Shown here: piece after piece, positions 26,051 to 34,471 of the stretch | How positions within the stretch are numbered: position 1 is the first letter of the stretch | Layout: each line of letters opens with the position of its first letter | NCBI GenBank assembly: GCA_964517795.1 | Contig: CAZFDE010000008.1 | Location: forward strand, 1-62,418 | From: CAZFDE01 sp964517795 | GTDB taxonomy: Bacteria; Planctomycetota; Phycisphaerae; Sedimentisphaerales; Anaerobacaceae | Reading direction: 5' to 3' | Length of the DNA stretch: 62,418 nucleotides | Translations under genes and position numbers: made by a program | The notes under the pieces: model-generated | The model's database searches: none | Seen by the model: only the letters and a program-made list of their open reading frames with translations | Told to the model about the DNA's origin: nothing

Positions 26051-26815
26051 ATGAGAACCTCAAAGATTTTAGTAATGTTGTGTTTAATGGCCTTGGCAAC
26101 CAGTAGTTTTGGTGCTTACACGGCCCATATCGGCGGCTCAGCCGGCGATACGATTTATGTCAAAGGCCCGGTTTCGGCCGGCCCGGATAATTCACCTCTG
26201 CATGAAAGCTACAACCTGATTGACGAAACCATCGACGGCAATCCGAATCCCAATTATCTTGGTAAATACTATCGGTTTATCTTCTACGACGGCACACTGC
26301 ATATCGATCCAAACGGTAAAGTCGGTTTCACTGAGAAGATATTTGGAAGCGGCAACAGTTCAACCGGCGTTTGGGGTGAGCAGTATGGCACAATCAATGT
26401 AGAGGGTTACCTGACGGGTGCTGAGATTCGCCCCTGGAAGAACGAATGCGATATGGAGATTAATGTCTGGGGTGATGGCCGCATTGACCTTAGTAGTATA
26501 CTGAGGGTTGGTTACAATGAGGGCGGCGTTTGCGAAGCCTATGTGTCGATTATCGGAGATGGGATTATCCAGACGGCCGACATTGATTTTGTCGGTGCCG
26601 GCAGCTATGTCGATCTGCAGGACAATGGCGAACTTCAGGTGCTTTCGAGCAACTACAGTGAAGCGGATGCTAATGCTGATATTACAGCAGGTAATATCAC
26701 AGGCCCGGTTACGGTATCGACAGTAGGCGATTACACCTCGATTAAAGCTCCGGAGCCCGCTACGATTGCGCTGTTAGGCCTGGGTGGCTTGCTGTTACGT
26801 CGCAAAAGAAGCTGA
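26051..26815 (+). CDS. PEP-CTERM anchored secreted protein
   Basis: From ATG 26051 (GGAGG upstream) the protein has 254 residues. It starts with a signal peptide (MRTSKILVMLCLMALATSS, cleavage near residue 22) and ends with a PEP-CTERM sorting tail: PEPATIALLGLGGLLLRRKR. Such tails are cut by an exosortase, so the protein probably goes to the cell surface or matrix. The middle is rich in Gly, Asn, Asp and looks like a beta-helix or beta-sandwich; no enzyme motif is seen. An in-frame extension to 25922 is possible but would bury the signal peptide. Exosortase is not in the window. It is followed by a terminator and the LacI-type regulator. Confidence 0.88.
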   Translation: MRTSKILVMLCLMALATSSFGAYTAHIGGSAGDTIYVKGPVSAGPDNSPLHESYNLIDETIDGNPNPNYLGKYYRFIFYDGTLHIDPNGKVGFTEKIFGSGNSSTGVWGEQYGTINVEGYLTGAEIRPWKNECDMEINVWGDGRIDLSSILRVGYNEGGVCEAYVSIIGDGIIQTADIDFVGAGSYVDLQDNGELQVLSSNYSEADANADITAGNITGPVTVSTVGDYTSIKAPEPATIALLGLGGLLLRRKRS

Positions 26816-26875
26816 CAACACGGATTTCTCTTTGACAAGGGAATTGAAAGTTAACTTTTAGCACCCTGTAATGTG

Positions 26876-26915
26876 GCGCCCCTCGGCTCCTGCTGAGGGA
26901 GGCGAGGGGCGCTTT
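26876..26915 (+). terminator. Intrinsic terminator after the PEP-CTERM gene
   Basis: GCGCCCCTCG (26876-26885) and CGAGGGGCGC (26903-26912) are perfectly inverted, enclosing a 17-base loop region that itself has CTC/GAG pairs. Only three T follow, so strength is uncertain. It separates the PEP-CTERM gene from the regulator gene. Confidence 0.6.
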
Positions 26916-26979
26916 AACCAAGGTCCATATTCAGCAAGGTGATTTGCCATACGGCAGATTCAAAGCAAAAGGAGTAGTT

Positions 26980-27891
26980 GTGAGACAACGGTCTTCACCA
27001 GTTAGTTTGCGAGAGATAGCCCAGGAAACGAATTTGTCTATCACAACGGTTTCCAGAGTCCTGCGTAAGCAGGGCGAAATCAGTGAAGGAACCCGGATCC
27101 GGGTTCTTGAAACAGCGAAGCGGCTGCGATACCGGCCGAACATGCTGGTCCAGGGCATTCAGACCGGCAAAACGTTTACGATGGGCGTGATGGTACCGCC
27201 GTACGATTCGTACTGGACCCAGGTTTTGCGCGGAATTCACGATGAGTTAAATTCAGCCGATCATGTTTTTATCAATACATGGTGCGATCATACGACCAAT
27301 GGTGATGGTTCATATGGCAAAATGCTGCTCGCCCAGTTACATCGGTTGATCGACCGGCGGGTAGATGGTATTATTTTATGGGCGCATTTAGCCCCTTATT
27401 ATACCGAACATGTTGTTGAAGAGTTAGAAGCGCGAGATCTGCCGGTGGTAACGATCGACCACGAACTGCCGTTTGCCGATTCGGTGGAGACCGACGAACA
27501 GCTTGGTGCCTCACTGGTGGCCGGGCATCTGACCGAACTGGGACATCGTCATGTCGGCCATATCGGCTGGAATCAGTCTTATAAATGGGCNNNNNNNNNN
27601 NNNNNNNNNNNNNNNNNNNNNNNNNNNNNNNNNNNNNNNNNNNNNNNNNNNNNNNNNNNNNNNNNNNNNNNNNNNNNNNNNNNNNNNNNNGGGTATGCCG
27701 ATCTTGAATATTCAAAGTGGATGCGGCCGGGATTAACGACCATAAAGCAGGATGGATTCAAGGCCGGTGAAATGGCAGCCACTGTTTTAGTTGAACGATC
27801 AAAGGGAAAGGTTATAGACGCGAAACCCCAGCGATTACGGGTGAAATGTGAGCTGGTTGTCAGGCAGTCAACGGCTCCGGTAAAAAAGTAA
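26980..27891 (+). CDS. LacI-family transcriptional regulator (interrupted by an assembly gap)
   Basis: From GTG 26980, behind AAAGGAG, the protein starts with a LacI helix-turn-helix: SLREIAQETNLSITTVSRVL, then the hinge region RLRYRPN. The sensor domain follows (TMGVMVPPYDSYWTQVLRGI, HRHVGHIGW). A run of N breaks the gene. After it, GYADLEYSKW and PGLTTIKQDGFKAGEMA are the usual C-terminal LacI blocks. The piece missing between GHIGW and GYADLE should be about 80 residues in this family, yet the gap holds room for only 33, so its length is a placeholder. It probably controls the glycan locus that begins 59 bases downstream, by responding to a sugar. Confidence 0.88.
   Translation: MRQRSSPVSLREIAQETNLSITTVSRVLRKQGEISEGTRIRVLETAKRLRYRPNMLVQGIQTGKTFTMGVMVPPYDSYWTQVLRGIHDELNSADHVFINTWCDHTTNGDGSYGKMLLAQLHRLIDRRVDGIILWAHLAPYYTEHVVEELEARDLPVVTIDHELPFADSVETDEQLGASLVAGHLTELGHRHVGHIGWNQSYKWXXXXXXXXXXXXXXXXXXXXXXXXXXXXXXXXXXGYADLEYSKWMRPGLTTIKQDGFKAGEMAATVLVERSKGKVIDAKPQRLRVKCELVVRQSTAPVKK
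27591..27690. other. Assembly gap of 100 N
   Basis: Exactly 100 N, the common placeholder for a scaffold gap of unknown length. It falls inside the LacI-type gene. The apparent open frame across it is chance. Confidence 0.99.
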
Positions 27892-27950
27892 ATGAATGGA
27901 ATGTTAACGATGAAAAGAAATTTTTGTAAAACAGTGTTTAGGAGGAAGTT

Positions 27951-30900
27951 ATGAAGGCGTTTGTGGGTGTTGTAGGATTAGTTGTTTTGGCGATGGCAAC
28001 GTCTGTTTCGGCCGTGACAACGGTAACCACGGCGGATGCAAACGGAGCCGATTCCTGTCTTTATTATTTCAATCAAGGCGGCAATTACGGTGATGTGAAC
28101 AGTTTCATGATTTCAAAAGACCACGTTCCGTATATTAAACTGGATCTGTCCAGTATCGGCGCGAATACCATTACCGATGCCAATTTTTCATTATATGCTA
28201 ATCCGGGCTATGACCCGGTCCCCTCTTATGATTATCAATTTGCGATCTTCGGCGTGCTGGATGGTTCGGATGACTGGGAAGAAGCCACCATCCAATATAA
28301 CAATGCCCCGGTGGTTACCAATCCGATTACCTGGCACCCCCGACTGCGGTATTTAGGTCGGGTGAATTATTCGACATCGGGGCCGGATTTGGTGACGATG
28401 CAGCATACCGGCGGAAAGCCATTGAATGATTTTCTCAATAATCGCGGACCGGATAACCATGTGACCCTGATCATTGCTTCCTCTGCGGTGACGGAGCAGC
28501 GATTCTTTTCTACCAAAGAAGATCACGGTGACGGCAGTGAGGCGCCGTTTGTTACATTTGAGATCAGTTCAACCCCGACACAATTCAATACCTGGGTGGG
28601 CACCGACAGCAATGACTGGCACGATCCGGATAACTGGATCAATGAATCGGGATCGGCGGATGTGCCCGATGCGAACGCAATTGTGAATATTGCAGGCGGT
28701 TCCAATTTACCGGTCGTGATTGATGCCAATGCCCAGGCGAAAAAAGTATTTATTCACGCCGGCGGACTGAATTTGAGCAGCGGCACCCTGAATATTTCAG
28801 ATGGGGTCTTGCGGGTCAAAGACGGTGTCCAGGTCGATGTCACCGACGGTCAGGCGGCGATGGCGGGGAACGTCGAAGGATATATGTGGGGGATTATCGG
28901 CGCCGAAAAGATCATTACATCCCTGCCGTGTCAACAGGAGGTCTATGCCGAAGCGATCGATGTCAATGACGGTAATAATATTGTGACGACAACGTGGATT
29001 AAAACGCGCGATCTTGAACGCAGACTCAGTTGGGCCAATTCGATTGTCGATGCCGACGGAACGCTGAAATGGTCCGGTCTTGCGACACCCCCGCCTCAAT
29101 CACGTTCAGCGACTTATTGCGTGGACCGCAGCGGGATGGTCGCACCCGAAGCCCACATCGGCTCAATTGCCGGAGGGGTTACTGTCCCGGGGAATTATTA
29201 CTGTGCATATCAAATTTACCCAGATATTCCTGTATTGAAGTTTGAGTTTGACGGGATTTATAATCTGACCGAGATGCTGGTCTGGAACTACGAACTGAGC
29301 TATGCGCTAAATAAGGTCAAGATCGAATACTCCACCAATGACTCGAGCTATACGACGCTTCAGGACGGCGGTTCGGATTATTTCTATCTGGATTTCGGCA
29401 ACAAATTGGGTACGAAAAACGATGTGATTGATTTTGGCGGCGCGGCGGCCAAGTATGTCAAGATCACGGCCGTGGGCGGGCCCGGCACCGGAAATCATGA
29501 AACAACCAACTGGGGTACGTATATTCTTCGTGAAGTCCAGTTCCGCCATGATGGAAGTTACGCCTGTGAACCGGACCCGGCCAATAACGATACGACCGTG
29601 AATACCGATGTTCAAACGCTTAGCTGGATACCCGGTCATGATGCCACGGTTGGTCAGGATGTTTGGTTTGGAACGGATCCGTGCAGCTTAACACTGATCG
29701 GTGATGATATTGCGCCGTGTCAGGACAGCATCGAAATCCCGAATTCAATTAGCATCACCAGTGATACCCAATATTATTGGCGGGTCGATTCCAATGACGG
29801 CGGCGGAGCAGTCGCCGGGCGTTTGTGGACGTTCTCAACGCGGCCGTATATCTCCTTTAATCCGGGTGGAGAAGGCATTATTTTCTCTTTTGGCATTAAA
29901 ACATCAGGCGGCTCAAAAGGTTATTTGGCGACCAATGGATCGGATATAACCGGGGATATCCGTACTGCGTTAAGCGACAGTACCATGTGGTACTGTAATT
30001 ATCCGGCTGGTGTGGGTGTCAATGAACCCGAGCTTTATATCGAATTTGACAAGATTTATGATCTAAATGAGATGTGGGTATGGAATTATCCCTCCGGCTA
30101 CAGTTCTTCGGCGATGGCCTGGAAGACGATTGAAATTGATTATTCGACCGATGGTGTGAATTATTCCGCACTGGGGACAACCTATGTTCTGCCCCAGGGT
30201 AATGCCGATGGAACCCACGATACCGAGATCGCATTTGGCGTTCCCGCCCGATATGTCCGGATCCGAGCAGTTGGCGGCCCGGGGGTCGGTACATACGGTG
30301 CAAGCAGTTACCGGCTCTGTGAAGTGCGTTTTTATGCCGATGGGGCATATACCTCTGTCAAGGCATACGATCCGGCGCCGGCTGAGAATTCCGAAGTCGA
30401 TGTATTCACTGAACTGAGCTGGACGCCGGGTACCGCTTCGGTGAGCGGCCAGGATATCTGGTTCGGCCCGACCGGATCGATGGTCAAAATCGCAGATAAT
30501 GTCGAGCCGAATGTTTCTTCCTACACATTCAGCAAACCCCTGGATAATTATACCGAATATTCATGGCGCGTGGATGGGATTGACGGTAACGCCGTAACGA
30601 CCGGCGATACATGGACGTTCGATACCCGGGCGCGCCTGCGGTTCAACCCGGTGGTCATTGGGATTGTTGACGGTAATTACAGCCCCGGCAATGGAGGGTC
30701 GGCAGGAACGCTCGCCGTCGATTGGAGTGGTTTAACATACGATTCTCATTATAGCGGTACGGATACGAGTATTGCGGGGTATAATTGGTCCTCCGATACG
30801 TGGTACTGTAGAAAACCGTGGGATGTAGGAGTCACCGAACCCAATATCATTGTCGAGTTTGACCGGATTTATGACATCAATGAAATGTGGATATGGAACC

Positions 30901-31370
30901 ATGACGGGATGGACAATACATCGGGTGATAATGAATATAATATCGCAGTACAAGACATCAAAGTCGAATATTCAACAAATGGAACCAGTTATACGACATT
31001 AGACACTTATACCCTGCCCCACGGCGATCCGGAAGGCTGGCATGATACCGAGATCGACTTTGGCGGCGCATCGGCGAAATATGTCAAGATCACACTTTTG
31101 AGCAACTACGGTTCAACGACATGGGGCTATAAATTGCGCGAAATTCGGTTCTACTATGAAGTGCCGCTCTGGACGGACCTGGATGCCAGTAACGATGTCG
31201 ATTTTAAGGATTTTGCGACGATCGCAGCGGATTGGCTGGATGATAACTGGACCGGTGAAGATCCGATCCCCTGTCCGGGTAAACCCGGCGGTGATGTCAA
31301 CGGCGATTGTAAGGTCGATGAACAGGATATTGATTGGTTGGCGTGGGAATGGCTTGAAACGATAAATTAA
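27951..31370 (+). CDS. Secreted multidomain glycan-binding-type protein with dockerin-like tail
   Basis: The 1139-residue protein starts after AGGAGG with a signal peptide (about 1-22). Residues about 23-205 look like a DNRLRE/CBM96-type module (DWEEATIQYNNAPV). A WVGTDSNDWHDPDNW repeat-type segment follows (about 210-300). Three discoidin-like (F5/8 type C) modules cover roughly 360-530, 640-805 and 900-1070; each has an IYxLxEMxVWN block and ends with LREVxF or similar. FN3-like segments with YYWRVD or YSWRVD lie between them. The tail from about 1075 has two dockerin-like calcium repeats (DLDASNDVDFKDF, DVNGDCKVDEQDIDWL). No catalytic motif was seen. It opens the glycan locus, and likely binds polysaccharide at the surface. 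Cohesins are not known in most such bacteria. Confidence 0.82.
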   Translation: MKAFVGVVGLVVLAMATSVSAVTTVTTADANGADSCLYYFNQGGNYGDVNSFMISKDHVPYIKLDLSSIGANTITDANFSLYANPGYDPVPSYDYQFAIFGVLDGSDDWEEATIQYNNAPVVTNPITWHPRLRYLGRVNYSTSGPDLVTMQHTGGKPLNDFLNNRGPDNHVTLIIASSAVTEQRFFSTKEDHGDGSEAPFVTFEISSTPTQFNTWVGTDSNDWHDPDNWINESGSADVPDANAIVNIAGGSNLPVVIDANAQAKKVFIHAGGLNLSSGTLNISDGVLRVKDGVQVDVTDGQAAMAGNVEGYMWGIIGAEKIITSLPCQQEVYAEAIDVNDGNNIVTTTWIKTRDLERRLSWANSIVDADGTLKWSGLATPPPQSRSATYCVDRSGMVAPEAHIGSIAGGVTVPGNYYCAYQIYPDIPVLKFEFDGIYNLTEMLVWNYELSYALNKVKIEYSTNDSSYTTLQDGGSDYFYLDFGNKLGTKNDVIDFGGAAAKYVKITAVGGPGTGNHETTNWGTYILREVQFRHDGSYACEPDPANNDTTVNTDVQTLSWIPGHDATVGQDVWFGTDPCSLTLIGDDIAPCQDSIEIPNSISITSDTQYYWRVDSNDGGGAVAGRLWTFSTRPYISFNPGGEGIIFSFGIKTSGGSKGYLATNGSDITGDIRTALSDSTMWYCNYPAGVGVNEPELYIEFDKIYDLNEMWVWNYPSGYSSSAMAWKTIEIDYSTDGVNYSALGTTYVLPQGNADGTHDTEIAFGVPARYVRIRAVGGPGVGTYGASSYRLCEVRFYADGAYTSVKAYDPAPAENSEVDVFTELSWTPGTASVSGQDIWFGPTGSMVKIADNVEPNVSSYTFSKPLDNYTEYSWRVDGIDGNAVTTGDTWTFDTRARLRFNPVVIGIVDGNYSPGNGGSAGTLAVDWSGLTYDSHYSGTDTSIAGYNWSSDTWYCRKPWDVGVTEPNIIVEFDRIYDINEMWIWNHDGMDNTSGDNEYNIAVQDIKVEYSTNGTSYTTLDTYTLPHGDPEGWHDTEIDFGGASAKYVKITLLSNYGSTTWGYKLREIRFYYEVPLWTDLDASNDVDFKDFATIAADWLDDNWTGEDPIPCPGKPGGDVNGDCKVDEQDIDWLAWEWLETIN

Positions 31371-31403
31371 GAAATAGGATATCATTGAATTGAGGTCATT
31401 AGC

Positions 31404-32198
31404 ATGGATGCCAGGACAAAATATAGAGCGTTTACGCTGATCGAGCTCTTGGTGGTCATCTCCATCATTGCGCTGTTGATGTCGATCATGGTGCCCGCGC
31501 TGCAGCGTGCGCGCAGTATGGCCAAACGTGTTATGTGTGCTAATAATTTGCGGCAGAATGCAATGGCTTTATTTACCTATGCGGGTTCTGATTCACGCGG
31601 CCGACTTCCGGAGTCCAATGGCTACACCTGTCAATATATCCCTTATGCGATGTATCAGGCGTTAAAAAGCAGTTTCCCGGATACCGAAAAGACACTTGTT
31701 TGCCCTGCATTTAAGGTGTTTGAGAGGCAAGACTTGACCAGTTATTCATTTGTTTACCCTAAGCTGAACCAGTTGTATGAGTGGGAGCCGTTTCCATCGC
31801 AATTTGACAATGGCAGAGGCTTTTGGATTGGCTATTATTATTTGGGCGGCCGGGATATGCAGGACTGGGATTGGCGTTTTATCCCTCCCGATGCCAGTAA
31901 ATGGGTTTCACCTCGAAAGACCAGTGATTCCAGTGGATTGGCATTAATGACGGACTTGATCGAGCAGGCCTCGGGAAATTGGTATTGGGTTGAAGCGACA
32001 CATCGTCAGGGCGGTTACGCAAAAATATTTTTCGGGTCAAATCCACCGGAACCCGAGGAAGTTGGTGTACAAGGAGGCAATACCTTATATATGGATGGTT
32101 CTGTCAAATGGTATAATGTATCAGATCTCAAGAAGTATCCTCGATCGCGGCCGGGGGCCTATCGTTCGTATGGATACTGGTATTGTGATAAATATTAA
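31404..32198 (+). CDS. Pseudopilin with prepilin N-terminus
   Basis: The 264-residue protein begins with a prepilin peptidase site: a short basic leader, then FTLIELLVVISIIALLMSIM, with Glu at the fifth mature position. The C-terminal NTLYMDGSVKWY resembles the H-X9-DG tail common in planctomycete pseudopilins. Such proteins are made in large families and may form fibres or type II secretion-like structures at the cell surface. Here it sits inside a glycan locus, 33 bases after the discoidin/dockerin-like gene. A direct role in polysaccharide capture is inference. Confidence 0.88.
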   Translation: MDARTKYRAFTLIELLVVISIIALLMSIMVPALQRARSMAKRVMCANNLRQNAMALFTYAGSDSRGRLPESNGYTCQYIPYAMYQALKSSFPDTEKTLVCPAFKVFERQDLTSYSFVYPKLNQLYEWEPFPSQFDNGRGFWIGYYYLGGRDMQDWDWRFIPPDASKWVSPRKTSDSSGLALMTDLIEQASGNWYWVEATHRQGGYAKIFFGSNPPEPEEVGVQGGNTLYMDGSVKWYNVSDLKKYPRSRPGAYRSYGYWYCDKY

Positions 32199-32237
32199 TT
32201 TTTTTTCGAATTTTGCGAGTGCCGAGGTGAATGTCTT

Positions 32238-34412
32238 ATGCAAAAAAAGATATACGTTTTTTTTCAACTATTCCTTTCGTGGAATCTTTTATTCTTTTCA
32301 TGTTTGGCGACCTCGGCTTTAACGCATCCCATATCCGATCAACCGGATGATCAAACGGAGCATTGTGTTGCCGCCTTTATGTGGGGTCCAAACGAACCCC
32401 CAACAGGAAGAAATGCACCCTATGTCTCATCTCATGAAGAATATCACGTCTTAAAATTAAATAAGTACATGGAAGGTTATGTTGATTTGGGCCAGGGTCA
32501 CGCGGATTGCCTCAGGATGACCGGCCCGATGACGCTAACGGTTGTTTTTCAATTGGCCAAACAATGGCCGATGAAGTGCGCCCTCATATCAAAGTGGGGA
32601 TTTATGCCGGGCCAGGCGTCTTATGAATTGGGCATCACCGCGGACAAAAACGTCTATTTTGTCATTAGCGAGGACGGCCGCTATGACGGTAATAGTGTTG
32701 AGATAAAAACTGAAAAAGCCATTTCGGATGAAATCCCTTTGGTTGTACAGGCGGTTTTCAACCCAGGTAAAAAAATGGCTGTCTATATCAATGGGCAAGT
32801 GTGGCAACAGCAAACAAAAGATATTCCGAATTCCTGTTTTGATGGTCATTCCGTTGTGAAAATCGGCCCGCGATTCGAAGGGCTGATCGGGGGTGTCTGG
32901 TTTCATAATGCCGCTTTGGGCAAAAACGAAATAGCGAAATGGTTTGAAAAAGTGAATGAAATCATTCCTCCCGGGACTACATATGATCAATGGAAAAGAC
33001 TCAAACGCAATGTACCCAAAAATCAACCGGATTTTTTGGGCTCCACGGCCGGAATGAAATTGGTCAAGGAAATTGATATTACGCCTTATGCCGGCAGTTA
33101 TGTCTGTCCGGGCGATTTAAATAACGATGGTCGGTTAGATTTTTTACTGTATAAAAACGGCAATACCTATAATGTCCCCGGCCGGCTCAGCGCGATTGAT
33201 AACGATGGCGAACTGCTGTGGGAAAAGGGCGACCTTTCGCTGAAAACACACGAAAAATGCGGTTCCGCCGATATCGGACAAAAGGGAACCACGCCGGCCC
33301 TTCGGGGGATCGCGATCGTCTATGACATCGATCAGGATGGTGCCTCCGATGTGATTACAGAGTTGTGGGAACACAATGAGCCTATGCTGTATATTCTCGA
33401 CGGCCAAACGGGTCAGGTTAAACATGGCATCAAATCGCCGATCAGTATGGCGATTCGCCAGCCTGCCTATAAAACTAAACGTCAACCCTCTCGAAGTCAC
33501 CCGGTTATTCGAATTGCCCGGCTCGATGGGCAAGATCAACCACCGAGCATTGTTCTAAAATATGGTGCCAGCAACAGTATACGTTGTCATGCGTTTGCCC
33601 TGGATCAATCGCTGCATATTCGATGGCATATCGAAGGGACAACCCATTCGATGGGCCATATCCCGACCGTGGCGGATGTGGATGATGACGGCAAAGACGA
33701 AGTGGTACTGGGCCATATGCTCGCCGATGATGACGGCAGCGTTATCTGGGATAAAGGCCTGGAATTTGATTGGCATGCGGATGTAACCGCTGCAGTCGAT
33801 TTACTCCCGAATCCCGGCAAGGAAGTCCTCATCAGTGTTTGCGGGATTGGGCCGCTGCATTGCCTGTCGATGGCAGGCGAATCGATCTGGAGCCGGCCGC
33901 GTGAACAAGTCGAGCATGGACAGGCGGTTTGGGTGGCTGATTTTATTGCCGATCATCCAGGCAAAGAAGCGATTGCATTGGTTTCCGGTCATATCGGCAG
34001 TTTCTATACGTTCGATGCGGCCACCGGCAAAACCCTTGCGAGTTTCGAACACCGAAAATTACTGCCGGCCTATCCTGATTTTCCAACGATTGTCAACTGG
34101 AAGAAAAACGGGGAACAATCCTTGTGGATCCCGCAGGATCGAATACTGGTCGATGGGTACGGCCGCATCGTTGCCGAATTAGGATCGATGGATGAAGTTG
34201 TTGCACAGAAGCTTCATTGCGGCACAAGTTGGCGGCCCGTCGGAGCGCAGGCGTTTGCACTGGATGTATGTGACGATCAGCGAGAGGAGGTTATTCTCTA
34301 CGAACCGTATGAAGGACAAGCGATCTTTATTTTCTGTAATCCGGATTCGCAGGGGACATTCAAACCGTATACCGCCCAGAAAAATGCGTATAATATTCGT
34401 TCATATTTTTAA
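32238..34412 (+). CDS. Secreted LamG / FG-GAP beta-propeller protein
   Basis: The 724-residue protein has a signal peptide (hydrophobic to about residue 29). Residues about 60-240 form a LamG-like concanavalin sandwich (GPMTLTVVFQL near the start, IGGVWFHNAAL at the end). The remainder has FG-GAP/VCBS-type calcium loops such as GDLNNDGRLDFLLY, YDIDQDGASDVI and ADVDDDGKDEVVLG, forming a beta-propeller. Rhamnogalacturonan lyases of PL11 have a similar propeller, but no lyase signature is certain. It probably binds or cuts glycan outside the cell. CGAGGTG lies a little upstream of the ATG. Confidence 0.78.
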   Translation: MQKKIYVFFQLFLSWNLLFFSCLATSALTHPISDQPDDQTEHCVAAFMWGPNEPPTGRNAPYVSSHEEYHVLKLNKYMEGYVDLGQGHADCLRMTGPMTLTVVFQLAKQWPMKCALISKWGFMPGQASYELGITADKNVYFVISEDGRYDGNSVEIKTEKAISDEIPLVVQAVFNPGKKMAVYINGQVWQQQTKDIPNSCFDGHSVVKIGPRFEGLIGGVWFHNAALGKNEIAKWFEKVNEIIPPGTTYDQWKRLKRNVPKNQPDFLGSTAGMKLVKEIDITPYAGSYVCPGDLNNDGRLDFLLYKNGNTYNVPGRLSAIDNDGELLWEKGDLSLKTHEKCGSADIGQKGTTPALRGIAIVYDIDQDGASDVITELWEHNEPMLYILDGQTGQVKHGIKSPISMAIRQPAYKTKRQPSRSHPVIRIARLDGQDQPPSIVLKYGASNSIRCHAFALDQSLHIRWHIEGTTHSMGHIPTVADVDDDGKDEVVLGHMLADDDGSVIWDKGLEFDWHADVTAAVDLLPNPGKEVLISVCGIGPLHCLSMAGESIWSRPREQVEHGQAVWVADFIADHPGKEAIALVSGHIGSFYTFDAATGKTLASFEHRKLLPAYPDFPTIVNWKKNGEQSLWIPQDRILVDGYGRIVAELGSMDEVVAQKLHCGTSWRPVGAQAFALDVCDDQREEVILYEPYEGQAIFIFCNPDSQGTFKPYTAQKNAYNIRSYF

Positions 34413-34471
34413 AAATGGAAGTTGCACGTCAGGGCAGACGAACTTTATGGCAAATGGGGTACCGTTGTCAG

